Source: Elusimicrobia bacterium CG_4_9_14_3_um_filter_62_55 (GTDB taxonomy: Bacteria > Elusimicrobiota > Elusimicrobia > UBA1565). Taken from it: DNA of 64,000 bases. The stretch lies in the NCBI GenBank assembly GCA_002790095.1, contig PFUL01000182.1:1-64000 (forward strand). Reading direction: 5' to 3'. Each line of letters starts with the position of its first letter. Positions within the stretch are counted from its first letter, which is position 1. Position numbers and translations under genes: made by a program. Under the pieces are notes generated by a model. It ran no database searches and was not told the DNA's origin. It saw only the letters and a program-made list of their open reading frames with translations. Shown here one piece after another: positions 1-9,420 of this stretch.

Positions 1-164
1 AAGCAAAAAGCGGCCTTGCGAAGAAACGGGGAGAGGGGCGTGGGGGCTGCTACGACGGTGGGGAGGTGCGAAAAAGCGGCTTATTCTTCAGGGCTGCCGT
101 TGCGGTCTCGTCGGAAATTGCCCCCCTTCCCCATCGAGGGGAAGGGGAGTAGAATAGAGTATTC

Positions 165-237
165 GGGCTCGTAGCTCAGGGGTTAGAGCGGTCCGCTCAT
201 AACGGATTGGTCGCAGGTTCAAATCCTGCCGGGCCCA
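165..237 (+). tRNA. tRNA with CAU anticodon (Ile2/lysidine type or elongator Met)
   Basis: Cloverleaf: acceptor GGGCTCG/CGGGCCC, D-arm GCTC..GAGC, anticodon stem GTCCG/CGGAT with loop CTCATAA, T-arm GCAGG-TTCAAAT-CCTGC, discriminator A. The segment TTGGTCGCAGGTTCAAATCC resembles tRNA-Ile2(CAU). Confidence 0.93.
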
Positions 238-349
238 GATAATTTCGGCTCTTCTCCAAACTGAGTGGGTAAAAACAGCGTGATCCGGGGCGCTTCCCCG
301 ACGGAGCAACGGCTATCCTGATGGTCCAGGAATCTGGCACGATTGGCGG

Positions 350-982
350 ATGCGAAAACACCGACGCCTGTGGGACGCCTATCGCTTCCCCGGCTTCCGT
401 CCTCTCCCGACCGTTGTCGGCATCTTTGGTGACCCGCGAGCGCGGGTCATCCGCCTCCAGCGGCGGGGAAAAAACGGCTTGCGGAGCCTGCGGCCGCGTT
501 CATCGGAGCTGGTACGACCGCAAGACGCGCCGAGTGCGCGACCTACCCTCCGGCGAGATGCGCATCTACCTGGACGTGGAGGTCCGGCGGGTCGCCTGCA
601 AGGGTGCGGCAAGGTGAAGCAGGAGAAGCTGGACTGGCTGGCGGACAACCCGTTCGTCACCAAGCGCTTCGCCTTCTTCGTGGGCCGGCGCTGCCGGACC
701 ATGACGATCCGGGACGTGGCCGAGGAAACGCGCCTGGACTGGAAGACGATCAAGGCCCTCGACTGCGAGTACATGCGCGAGCAACTGCGCCGGGCGGGCA
801 AGCCTCGTCCGGGGGTGATCGGGATCGACGAGATCTCGATCCGCAAGGGGCGCGTCTACCGGATGGTGGTCAGCGATTTGGAGCGGCACCGGCCGATCTG
901 GTTCGGTGGCAAGGACCGCTCGGAAGAGAGCATGGACGCGTTCTACAAGGAGCTCGGCCCGACGAAGAGCAAGAAGATACGA
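350..982 (+). pseudogene. ISL3 transposase, N-terminal part (frameshifted)
   Basis: Frame change near 473 and back near 604 reconstructs zinc-finger CGACGRVHRSWYDRKTRRVRDL and RRVACK|GCGKVKQEKLDW...GIDEISIRKG; interrupted after KSKKIR. Confidence 0.85.
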
Positions 983-2459
983 CTGATATGGACGAAAAGT
1001 TCCATCCCCCAGTCCGATTTTCACGCCATTTTCCAGGTCCGTCCCTGGAGAATTTAGAACCCGTAAGCAAGGCGTTTGTCGACGGTGAATCAAACTGATA
1101 TTCGCGGATCGCACCCGCCAATAGCGGATGCCAGAACGCATGATTGTGATTCGTCGGGAGCTGCCTCGATCTGAGCACGTGCGTCATGGTCTAGCCATTG
1201 CACACAATCGTAACGAGGGTTCTCCGTACCGTTGCCCTGCTTCCGGGATCAAAATCCTCCAAGCGTCGTTTTATTTTTAACCCTGCACCGTTCGAGCGAT
1301 CGACCAGGCAAAAGCCGCTAATTCCCGCGCCACCGCCACGACGGCGACTCCATGATTCTTGCCCCTGCCGGTCATCCGCCAAAACTTGCGATGCAGCCGG
1401 TCCTGCGCAGTTTTTGCGATCTTCACGATCTCGTCCGGGCAACCCTCTCGGCGTTTGACGACCGCCGCACTCGTGCCGGCGTGACGGCTGCTCCATTCAA
1501 CCAGCACGCGGCGAATCTGCGCATTCCCGGCCCGGGTGATGCTTCCCCGGCGGATGCGATTGCCGCTGCTGCGTTCCGAGCTCACCACCCCGACGTAGCT
1601 CATAAACTGCCGGGCCTTTCTAAAACGCCTGAAATCCTGGGCCTCGACGATCAAAGTCACGGCGCTCAGCGTCCCGATTCCCTTCAGGCACATCAACGCC
1701 CGTACCAGCTCCTTGTATTGGGGCTGCTGCGCCAGGTCCTCGACCTGCGCATTCAACACTTTCAGCCGGCCCTGCACTTCATCGTAGGCGCGAAGGTAGC
1801 CCACAAATGTCTGCTGTAGATTGGGCCATTCGAATTTCTGCCCGCGCAGCCAAAGCTCGTGCTTCTGAGTCCACGCTCCCGCCTCGCGAAAGATCCGGCC
1901 CTGCCTTAGCAGGAATTTCACCAGCCGGTGCCGCGCCCGCTGGAGGTCCTCCACCGCATCCTCGCGAATGCGCACAAGATCGCGCGCCGCTTCTTCCTCG
2001 CACGTCGGCACCCGGATCGCCGTCAACTCGCCGGCGCGATGCAGCCGCGCCAGCTTCTCGGCGTCTCGCGCGTCGGTCTTGACCCGGTCGCCCGGTCTGA
2101 CCGGCGTCAGCGCCGGCGCGATCACCGTGCAGGCATGCCCGAGCTTGGTGATGTGCCGATGCGCGTCGTAGCCGCACGGACCCGCTTCGTAAACGAATTC
2201 CGCCGGGCCCGTCGCCGTCGATTGGAGCACCAGTTTCTCAAGCGCCTTGGGCGTATTTTGAATGGTCACCCTGCGTGTCACCGCGTCAGCGCCCGCCGGC
2301 AGCACCGCCGCGACGATGGTCTCTTTATGCACATCCAGCCCGACGATAGTTATAATGTTCATGAACCGACACCTCCCGTGTTATTTGCGGATAGGCTCCT
2401 CCCGGAGCAACCCGCGATTTTAATATCTACGAGGGGGTGTCGGTTCGTCCATTCTATCT
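983..2459 (-). mobile_element. IS110-family (IS1111 subgroup) insertion sequence
   Basis: IS110 transposase on minus strand, CT core at both junctions (983-984, 2458-2459), 9-bp subterminal IRs ATGGACGAA (988-996)/TTCGTCCAT (2444-2452); removing it restores KSKKIRLAVMDMWKAF of the ISL3 transposase. Confidence 0.85.
1277..2362 (-). CDS. IS110 family transposase (DEDD RuvC-like + Transposase_20)
   Basis: 361 aa, GLDVHKETI N-terminus, LMCLKGIGTLSAVTLI and C-terminal GNAQIRRVLVEWS motifs. Confidence 0.95.
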   Translation of the reverse strand: MNIITIVGLDVHKETIVAAVLPAGADAVTRRVTIQNTPKALEKLVLQSTATGPAEFVYEAGPCGYDAHRHITKLGHACTVIAPALTPVRPGDRVKTDARDAEKLARLHRAGELTAIRVPTCEEEAARDLVRIREDAVEDLQRARHRLVKFLLRQGRIFREAGAWTQKHELWLRGQKFEWPNLQQTFVGYLRAYDEVQGRLKVLNAQVEDLAQQPQYKELVRALMCLKGIGTLSAVTLIVEAQDFRRFRKARQFMSYVGVVSSERSSGNRIRRGSITRAGNAQIRRVLVEWSSRHAGTSAAVVKRREGCPDEIVKIAKTAQDRLHRKFWRMTGRGKNHGVAVVAVARELAAFAWSIARTVQG

Positions 2460-2460
2460 G

Positions 2461-3042
2461 GCCGTCATGGACATGTGGAAGGCGTTCCGCAATTCCACGA
2501 ACAAGAACGCGCCGCAGGCCGCCGTGCTCTTCGACAAGTTCCACGTCATGCGCCATCTCGGCGAGGCGCTCGACAAGGTGCGCAAGACCGAGTACTACCG
2601 CCTCACGGGCAAGGACCGGCGCTTCATCAAGGGGCAGAAGTACACGCTGCTGTCGCACCGGGAGAACTTGAAGCCGGACGGCCGCCGAAGCTTGAAGCTG
2701 CTGCTGAAGGCCAACAAGCGGCTGAACACGGCCTACCTCCTCAAGGAGGAGTTCGGGAAGCTCTGGGACTACACGCGGGAGGGCTGGGCGCGGCGCTTCT
2801 TCGAGAGCTGGCGGGAGTCGCTGAAGTGGCAGAGGCTCAAGCCCTACGAGAAGTTCGCCGCGATGATCGAACGGCACTGGGACGGCATCGCGGCCTACTG
2901 CAAGCCGGAGAACAAGGTCGCGTTGGGCTTCGTGGAAGGGCTCAACAACAAGATCCGCGTCATCCAGCGGCGCAGCTACGGCCTACGCGACGAGGAGTAC
3001 CTGCGCCTGAAGATCCTTACCTGCATGCTCGATCCGATCTGA
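2461..3042 (+). pseudogene. ISL3 transposase, C-terminal part
   Basis: AVMDMWKAFRNSTNKNAPQAAVLFDKFHVMRHLGEALDKVRK... typical ISL3 DDE domain; separated from its N-terminus by the IS1111 element. Confidence 0.9.
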
Positions 3043-3138
3043 AATCAGGTGAAAATCACCCACTCGCCGGGACGAAGACCAATTTCTTTTAACATTGCCC
3101 CCCTTGCATCGTCCGTAGTTTAGGCTATCCTTCGATAA

Positions 3139-3897
3139 GTGGCTGATCCGGAACTTGTCGCGTACATCGCGAAGCATTCCAAGCTTCACGGCGATTCCGC
3201 CGTGCGCACCCAGTTGATCCGCGACGGGCTTCCGCCGTCGGAGATCGACCAGGCGTTCGCAGAGGCGGAATTCAAGACTGTTCGCAAGCAGCGCAACAAG
3301 AGGAAACTCGCCCTCTTCGCCGTGGGGGCGGGCGGGTTGCTTCTCGCGATGGCGGTGATGCTGAGCCGCGAGCCCGCCAAGCCGACCGTGAAGCCGGGCG
3401 AAGATCCGGCCGCGAGCGAGTCCGAACCGTCCACCTTCCATGGGCATTACGGGTATATGCTGAGGCTGCCGCCGGGGTATAAGGCGAGTGGAGAGTTCGC
3501 CGACGCGGATAAGCATATCGAGCGCGTCTATATTTATCCGACGGGGACCAATCCCAATCACTTTATCGATGAAGGTCTCTACGGACATTTGGGAATTTTG
3601 CGCCTGGAAACCGCTCCGAGAAGGGTTCCGCAAGGGTTCATCGGAATCGAGACGCTTCGCAACTGGGTCAAGCGGAAGCTGGAGTCTGAAAAGGCGGTTT
3701 TTCAGCTGCGCGACGTGAGCGTGCATGAGATGCCCGGGTTCATCGTCACTTCGGAGAGACCCTTTCAGTATGTCCGGGCCCATATCGTCGGTCAAAAGGT
3801 TCGCTTCATGCTGGTCGGCGGTTCCGAAAACGATTTATTTACCGACATTTTGTCATCGTTGGCGGAGGTTTCTCCGTACGAGGGCGCCACGAGGTGA
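3139..3897 (+). CDS. hypothetical membrane-anchored protein
   Basis: 252 aa from GTG; N-terminal helical domain followed by a TM segment LALFAVGAGGLLLAMAVML. Confidence 0.7.
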   Translation: MADPELVAYIAKHSKLHGDSAVRTQLIRDGLPPSEIDQAFAEAEFKTVRKQRNKRKLALFAVGAGGLLLAMAVMLSREPAKPTVKPGEDPAASESEPSTFHGHYGYMLRLPPGYKASGEFADADKHIERVYIYPTGTNPNHFIDEGLYGHLGILRLETAPRRVPQGFIGIETLRNWVKRKLESEKAVFQLRDVSVHEMPGFIVTSERPFQYVRAHIVGQKVRFMLVGGSENDLFTDILSSLAEVSPYEGATR

Positions 3898-3997
3898 ACC
3901 GAAACGAATTTTCCCCTTGCGGGGGAGAGCTTTCCCGTTAAACTATCGCGTTCGGGCGTCTGTCCGGACGTTCCAATATCGGCAGTGGAGGTTTTTC

Positions 3998-4234
3998 ATG
4001 GCTCCTCGTAGTTCGCGAAGCACGAAGAACAAAAAAACGAGAATTCCTCAAGAGGAAGTTTCCTTTTTGTTCGACAAGCTCGAGGCGGAAGAGCGCAGTG
4101 AAGAGGCTTGGAGCGACATGATCGCGGCTCCGCCCGACGAAGGATTGGATCATCGGGAGGTCGAGGAGCATCTGCTTCGCCGGCCTCATGAGCATGACGC
4201 CTCGCTGAGGCGATGGAAGCACTTCGGAAAATAG
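3998..4234 (+). CDS. hypothetical small protein
   Basis: 78 aa from internal ATG with upstream GTGGAGG; MAPRSSRSTKNKKTRIPQEEVSFLFDKLEAEERSEEAW... Confidence 0.5.
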   Translation: MAPRSSRSTKNKKTRIPQEEVSFLFDKLEAEERSEEAWSDMIAAPPDEGLDHREVEEHLLRRPHEHDASLRRWKHFGK

Positions 4235-4306
4235 AGCGGGAACTGGAGATATCGGGACCGTCCGCCGGCGCCGGCGGGCGGTCCTCTTTTTGTAGACTGA
4301 CGCCCG

Positions 4307-5104
4307 ATGTTGATTGAAACGCACATGCATTTAGGCGACACGCGTTTTGACGAAGACCGTGACGTCGTGCTGGCGCGGGCCGTGGAGGCTGGGGTCGAAT
4401 GGTTCGTGGAAATCGCCGACGAACCGCGCGAATGGGATCGCGCGATCGCGCTTAGCCGCGCCCGCCCGGAGCGCGTGCGCTGCACGCTTGGGCTGCACCC
4501 ATATTACGCCGATCAATGGACCTCCGAGTTGGGAGAGAAGCTTCTTTCGATGGCGAGGCTGCCGGAAGTGGTCGGGGCCGGGGAAATCGGGTTGGATTAT
4601 TTCAAGTATTGCACGGTTCCCGCCGATCGTCAGAAGGAAGCGATGCGGGGAATGCTCGCCTGCTCCTGGGAAGCGGGACTCCCGGTAGTGGTCCATTGCC
4701 GGGATGCGTATGCGGACCTGGTCCCGATTTTGGAGGAATTTTTTCAGGGGAAGGCGCTCCCCGCCGGACGCCGATATTTCGGCGTGGTTCACTGCTTTTC
4801 CGGGACCGCCGAAGAGGCGAGGCGCTGCGCCGGAGCCGGTTTCGCGCTGGGAGTGGACGGACCGATCACGTATCCTAAAAACAACGATCTAAGAACCGCG
4901 CTTAAGGGCGCGGGCCTCGAGGCGCTTGTTTTGGAAACGGATTCCCCTTGGCTGCCCCCCCAAAGCGGACGAGGAAAGCGAAACGAACCGCGTGCCATCG
5001 CGGAAATCTGCGAGCGATTATCAGAACTTTTTGAATTGGAAAAGGAGAAGGTCGCGGGCGCTACGACACGCAACGCCCGCGACCTTTTCGCCTTGCCTCA
5101 ATAG
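4307..5104 (+). CDS. tatD: TatD family hydrolase
   Basis: 265 aa, IETHMHLGDTRFDEDRD, GEIGLDYF, VVHCFSGT, LETDSPWLPPQ. Confidence 0.93.
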   Translation: MLIETHMHLGDTRFDEDRDVVLARAVEAGVEWFVEIADEPREWDRAIALSRARPERVRCTLGLHPYYADQWTSELGEKLLSMARLPEVVGAGEIGLDYFKYCTVPADRQKEAMRGMLACSWEAGLPVVVHCRDAYADLVPILEEFFQGKALPAGRRYFGVVHCFSGTAEEARRCAGAGFALGVDGPITYPKNNDLRTALKGAGLEALVLETDSPWLPPQSGRGKRNEPRAIAEICERLSELFELEKEKVAGATTRNARDLFALPQ

Positions 5105-5122
5105 CGGCCCCAAAGGGCCGCT
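5103..5122. terminator. hairpin between convergent genes
   Basis: AGCGGCCC-CAAA-GGGCCGCT perfect 8-bp stem; no clear T-run. Confidence 0.4.
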
Positions 5123-5129
5123 GTTGGGA

Positions 5130-5441
5130 TCAGCCGATCGGCTCGAAACCCGCTTTCTCGACGGCTTCCGGCAAACCTGTATCTTCCAGGTCCTGATTTA
5201 CTCCTCGGTCGGTCATGAGGGTCAGACGCTGAACAATCCGGCTTTTGCCCCTCACCCGGCCCACCAAGGACGCGATATCTTTCGCGGCCGCCCGGCGGTC
5301 GGATACGACGCCGTCATTAAACCAGCGGATGGTCTTTGAGGCGCTTTTCTTGCTCGGCATCAGTTTAACCGTCAGCAGAGACTCCGTGACAAACAAGTCT
5401 CCTACCTCTTCCTGCTTAGGCTTCAACAAAGACTCCTCCAT
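5130..5441 (-). CDS. hypothetical protein
   Basis: ORF with likely start MEESLLKPKQEEVGDLF; no recognised family. Confidence 0.5.
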   Translation of the reverse strand: MEESLLKPKQEEVGDLFVTESLLTVKLMPSKKSASKTIRWFNDGVVSDRRAAAKDIASLVGRVRGKSRIVQRLTLMTDRGVNQDLEDTGLPEAVEKAGFEPIG

Positions 5442-5516
5442 ATTCGGTTCGCGCTCTTCTCGGCGGGGATGCGACAGTACGGCCAAATATAATGATAATA
5501 TATATTTTTCCCAGAT

Positions 5517-6743
5517 TCAAGGGGTCTCTCCGGATTCGGGTTGGGCGCTTCCCGGCAGGCGCTGGGGCGCCCGGACGGCGCTGAAGGCGGGCTGCAGCAG
5601 CCAGCCGCGGCCGCGCCACCGCGACTCGGTCTTGCGGTCCGGCGGGCTCCGGGTCAGGACCACCCGGACCCCGCGGCCCCAGGCGAGCAATTCCTCGTTT
5701 TCTTCCGAAGAAACGGTGAGGACGGGGGAGCGTCCGATGAACATCGTCACGGCTTCGGCGGCGCCGCTTCCCAACGGCGTCGGGATCAAGGATTCCCCCG
5801 TGATCATCTCATCGGAAACCTTCACCCGCATTCCGACCACGCGGGAAGGATGGACGCCGTAGGCGCCGGCGAAGACTTTCGCCGCCCAGTCGTTGGTATC
5901 GCTGAGAACCCACACGTCGATTCCCTGCCCCCGAAGGGCCTGCAGTAATTCGAGCATTTCAGGGATCATGCGAATTCCCCGCCTCTCGGGTTCGGGCTTC
6001 GGGTCTTCCGGCGTATCCCCGATGTCGTCGAATCCGACCGGTCGGTCGAGTTCTTCAATCAACGTTTCCTGAGCGTAGCGCCGAAGCTCCCGCTCCTCGA
6101 AACCGATGAGAAGCGACGCGATCCAGCGGCCGCAGGCCGGCCGGCCCGCCGTTTCGCAGATCGAGCGGTACGCGCGCAGCATCCCTTTCCGATACATCCT
6201 GTAGTAGGGGTCGTTCGGCCAGGAGGCCGGCGGGGTTCCTTGAAATCCCCGGTACCCCGCCTCGATGCGCGCCCGCCCGTACTGTTGAGGAATGAGAGCC
6301 CAGAACGCGGGAATGAACTTGAATTCCGCCCGGCGGGTCAATCGATTAAACAGCGCCTGGCCGAGATCGCCGTTGACCAAGCCGTCATCGAGCGTAAAGA
6401 CCGCGACCGGCGGATTCGCCGGAGTATAAGCCGGGTCGTTTTCCCCCGCATATTCCAGAATGCGCTCGAGCGCGTCGGCGACAAGAGGATTCCAGCGGCC
6501 CCGACTCAGGCGGCGCTCTTTCGGAAGCGGACGCCTGAGCAGTTCGGGCCGGGCTTGAATCTCCGCCGAGGGTTCGGCGGGAACGAGGGGTTTGGGCGGC
6601 GCGATCGGCTTGGGCGCCGGGGGCCGGGGGCGGGTGCGGTGAGAGCGCGTGCGCGGCTTTCGCCGGACGGGGCCTTGCTGGGAGACGGCCGGAGCTGCGA
6701 TTAAAACCGCCGTGATCGTGATGAGAAATCCTCGTCGTAGCAT
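5517..6743 (-). CDS. HAD-like protein with degenerate catalytic motifs (secreted)
   Basis: 408 aa, signal peptide, HAD fold pattern AVFTLDDGLVNGD ... VWVLSDTNDWAAK ... TVSSEENEELL; nucleophile Asp replaced by Thr. Confidence 0.65.
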   Translation of the reverse strand: MLRRGFLITITAVLIAAPAVSQQGPVRRKPRTRSHRTRPRPPAPKPIAPPKPLVPAEPSAEIQARPELLRRPLPKERRLSRGRWNPLVADALERILEYAGENDPAYTPANPPVAVFTLDDGLVNGDLGQALFNRLTRRAEFKFIPAFWALIPQQYGRARIEAGYRGFQGTPPASWPNDPYYRMYRKGMLRAYRSICETAGRPACGRWIASLLIGFEERELRRYAQETLIEELDRPVGFDDIGDTPEDPKPEPERRGIRMIPEMLELLQALRGQGIDVWVLSDTNDWAAKVFAGAYGVHPSRVVGMRVKVSDEMITGESLIPTPLGSGAAEAVTMFIGRSPVLTVSSEENEELLAWGRGVRVVLTRSPPDRKTESRWRGRGWLLQPAFSAVRAPQRLPGSAQPESGETP

Positions 6744-6823
6744 CCTGATTTTTATATCATAAACGTCTCGCTTTACGGATTCATCACAGCGAAATCCAAA
6801 AGTCGACGCGCCGGAGATTTAAA

Positions 6824-7828
6824 ATGAGCAAAACCGCGACGGTCCCCACCGTTCCTAAAACAGCCGCGATCCGCGATTTCATGCGGAGAAATTACAGGCA
6901 TTTCAACGCCGCCACGATCGTCGATGCGGCCGAGGCCTGGGAGAAGCTTCTCGCCAAAGGCGATAAGATGCTAGTGACTTTAGGGGGCGCGATGTCGACC
7001 GCGGAGCTCGGGATCAGTCTCGCCGAGATGATCCGCCAGGACAAGGTCCACGCGGTTTGCTGCACGGGCGCGAATCTCGAAGAGGACATCTTCAATTTGG
7101 TGGCCCACGATCACTATAAGCGCGTCCCGCATTACCGGGACCTGACCGCCGACGACGAGTGGAAGCTCTGCGAGGGCGGTTGGAATCGCGTTACCGACAC
7201 CTGCATTCCCGAAGAAGAAGCCATGCGGCGCATCGAGTCCAAGCTGCTTCCCTACTGGAAAAAGGTGGACGCCGAAGGCCGTCGCCTGTTCCCGTACGAA
7301 TTCATGTACGAAGTCATCCGCAACGGCGATCTGGAGGAGTTCTATCAAATCGACACGAAAGACTCGTGGATGATCGCCGCCTGCGAGAAGAATCTCCCGA
7401 TCTTCACGCCGGGCTGGGAGGACTCGACTCTGGGCAACGTCTATGTTTCGCAGAGGATCAAGGGCCAGATCAAGAATGTTGCCAGCGTCAAAATGGGTCT
7501 GGAGACGATGGAGTTTTTGATCGACTGGTATCGCCGGAATACGAAGACAAACGGCGTGGGCTTCTTCCAGATCGGCGGCGGCATCGCGGGGGATTTCCCG
7601 ATATGCGTCGTCCCCCTGCTCCGGCAGGACCTTAAGGAAAAGGCGCGTCTTTGGAGCTATTTCTGTCAGATCAGCGATTCGACGACGTCCTACGGGTCCT
7701 ACAGCGGCGCCGTGCCGAATGAGAAAATCACGTGGGGCAAGCTCGACAAGAATACGCCTCGTTTCGTCATCGAGTCCGACGCGACGATCGTCGCGCCGCT
7801 GATCTTCAATTACGTGCTCGGAAATTAA
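6824..7828 (+). CDS. deoxyhypusine synthase-like protein
   Basis: 334 aa, LVTLGGAMSTAELG, TGANLEEDIFNL, GGGIAGDFPI, active-site-like ITWGKLD. Confidence 0.9.
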   Translation: MSKTATVPTVPKTAAIRDFMRRNYRHFNAATIVDAAEAWEKLLAKGDKMLVTLGGAMSTAELGISLAEMIRQDKVHAVCCTGANLEEDIFNLVAHDHYKRVPHYRDLTADDEWKLCEGGWNRVTDTCIPEEEAMRRIESKLLPYWKKVDAEGRRLFPYEFMYEVIRNGDLEEFYQIDTKDSWMIAACEKNLPIFTPGWEDSTLGNVYVSQRIKGQIKNVASVKMGLETMEFLIDWYRRNTKTNGVGFFQIGGGIAGDFPICVVPLLRQDLKEKARLWSYFCQISDSTTSYGSYSGAVPNEKITWGKLDKNTPRFVIESDATIVAPLIFNYVLGN

Positions 7829-7850
7829 TCCGGGCCGCCGCCCGGACGCG

Positions 7851-9394
7851 ATGCTTCGGTTCGCCTGGATCGAGGGACTTGCGGCGGCGTTTATTTGCGC
7901 TCTGGCCGTTCGCTGGGGGGCTGTCGAGCGCGCCTCCGCTCGGGTGCTCGATGGTGACGAGCGGGAATATCTGGATCTCGGCGTAAACTCCGCCAGGATC
8001 GGCGTTCTCGCGGTCGAGCCCGCGGTTCCGTCCGCGGTTCGCGGCCCCGTGGGCCCCGGCTGGATCGCCTTGGCGCAGCGGGGAAGCGGTCCCGTTTCGC
8101 TTACGGCGACGCGCCGCCTGCAGGCGATCGTCTCCTCCTGCGGAGTTTTCCTTCTCTTCGCTCTCGGGCTCTCTCTCGACGGCAAACGCGGCGTCTACGC
8201 GGGGCTGGCGGCTGCGTTCGCGTTTGCGCTGCATCCCGACCTCGCCGCCGACGCCGCCCTATTGCGCACCGAGTGGATCGACGCGTTGTTTGTCGCGCTG
8301 CTTTGCGCCGCCGCGGTCGGTTGGCTGCGCGAACCTTCGCGAAAGGGGTCCGCGGCGCTCGGGGCGGTGTTGGGATGCGCGCTGCTGAGCCGGTCGACGC
8401 TGGCCTTTGCGCTCCCCCTGATCGCCGCGGCCGGGTTCGCGATGCCCGGTCGTTTCGGGTCCCGGCGAAAGTGGTTCCCCCCCCCCTCCTCCTGGGCTGC
8501 GTCCTCGTGGTGCTTCCGTGGGCGGCGCGAAACGCGGCGCGCTTTGAGGCCTTCATCCCGTTCGAGCGGGGGGCGGCGCCGCTGATCCTTTATTACACGT
8601 CGTTGGGAATGCCGGCTTCCGATGGCCTGGTTCAATACGAGGCGATGGCGATCGCCGAAGCGCCGGAATTGGCGGAGATGGATTCCGTCGAGCGCATGGC
8701 CCGGATCGGGTCGCTCGCACGGGGGCATATCCTCGAATCTCTGGGACGCTTTTTGGCCGCCGCGCTCGGGCGCTTGGGGGTTCTATGGGACGGGCATGGT
8801 CTTCTATTGGGTTTCGCGCTGGTTGGGCTTATCGTCGGTCGCCGGAGGCCTGAGGCGTGGGCGCTTGCGGCGATCTGGGCCTACTACAACCTCCACATGT
8901 TCGCGGATGTGTACTCGCTTCGGCTTCACCCGGGCTTAATTCCCTTGATCGCGTTGGCTTCGGTCGCCGTCCTTGAGTTCCCGACTTTGGCGGCCTCGCT
9001 TGCGGAGTTCCCCCTCCCCGCACCCGTTGGGGAGCGCTGGATTGCGGCGTGCGCCCTTGCGCTTGCGGCGCCGGCGCTGTTGGCGCTGGCGCGGGAGGCC
9101 GCTTTTGCGTATCCGGCCGGCTCGCCGGGACCGAAGGTGTTCTTGGACCGCGTCGTGGCCGATGCCCGCGCGGGCAAAGAGGACCGGGCGTTGGCTGCCC
9201 TGGAGGAAGGGGCGGCGCGTTATCCTGGCAGCGCTCCCGTGCATCTCTCGCACGCGGCGCTGCTGGAGAGCGCCGGCATGAGCGCGCGCGCATGCGCGGC
9301 GTTGTCGCGGGCCGCAGATGTCGTCTCGCCCTTAGGCGAGTACCGGACTGAATTGACCGACCGCATTCGCGCGGGACTTTCCGCCTGCAATTGA
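7851..9394 (+). pseudogene. ArnT/PMT-like (GT-C) membrane protein, frameshifted at a C10 tract
   Basis: Hydrophobic ORF 7851-8585 continues in another frame (8273-9394 ORF) across the C10 run at 8477-8486; DGDEREYLDLG loop motif near the N-terminus. Confidence 0.7.
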
Positions 9395-9420
9395 TATAGT
9401 CCTCCTTTGGAGGAACCAAC

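Larger units (their letters stand above)
261..3067 (+). mobile_element. ISL3-family insertion sequence, decayed, interrupted by an IS110/IS1111 element
   Basis: ISL3 transposase fragments flanked by GAGTGGGT (263-270) and its inverse ACCCACTC (3058-3065); boundaries approximate. Confidence 0.65.

Noticed and set aside
88-309. 73-aa minus ORF with ARQDLNLRPIRYERTALTPELRA
   Set aside because: It reads antisense through the tRNA gene (165-237); a known spurious-ORF pattern.
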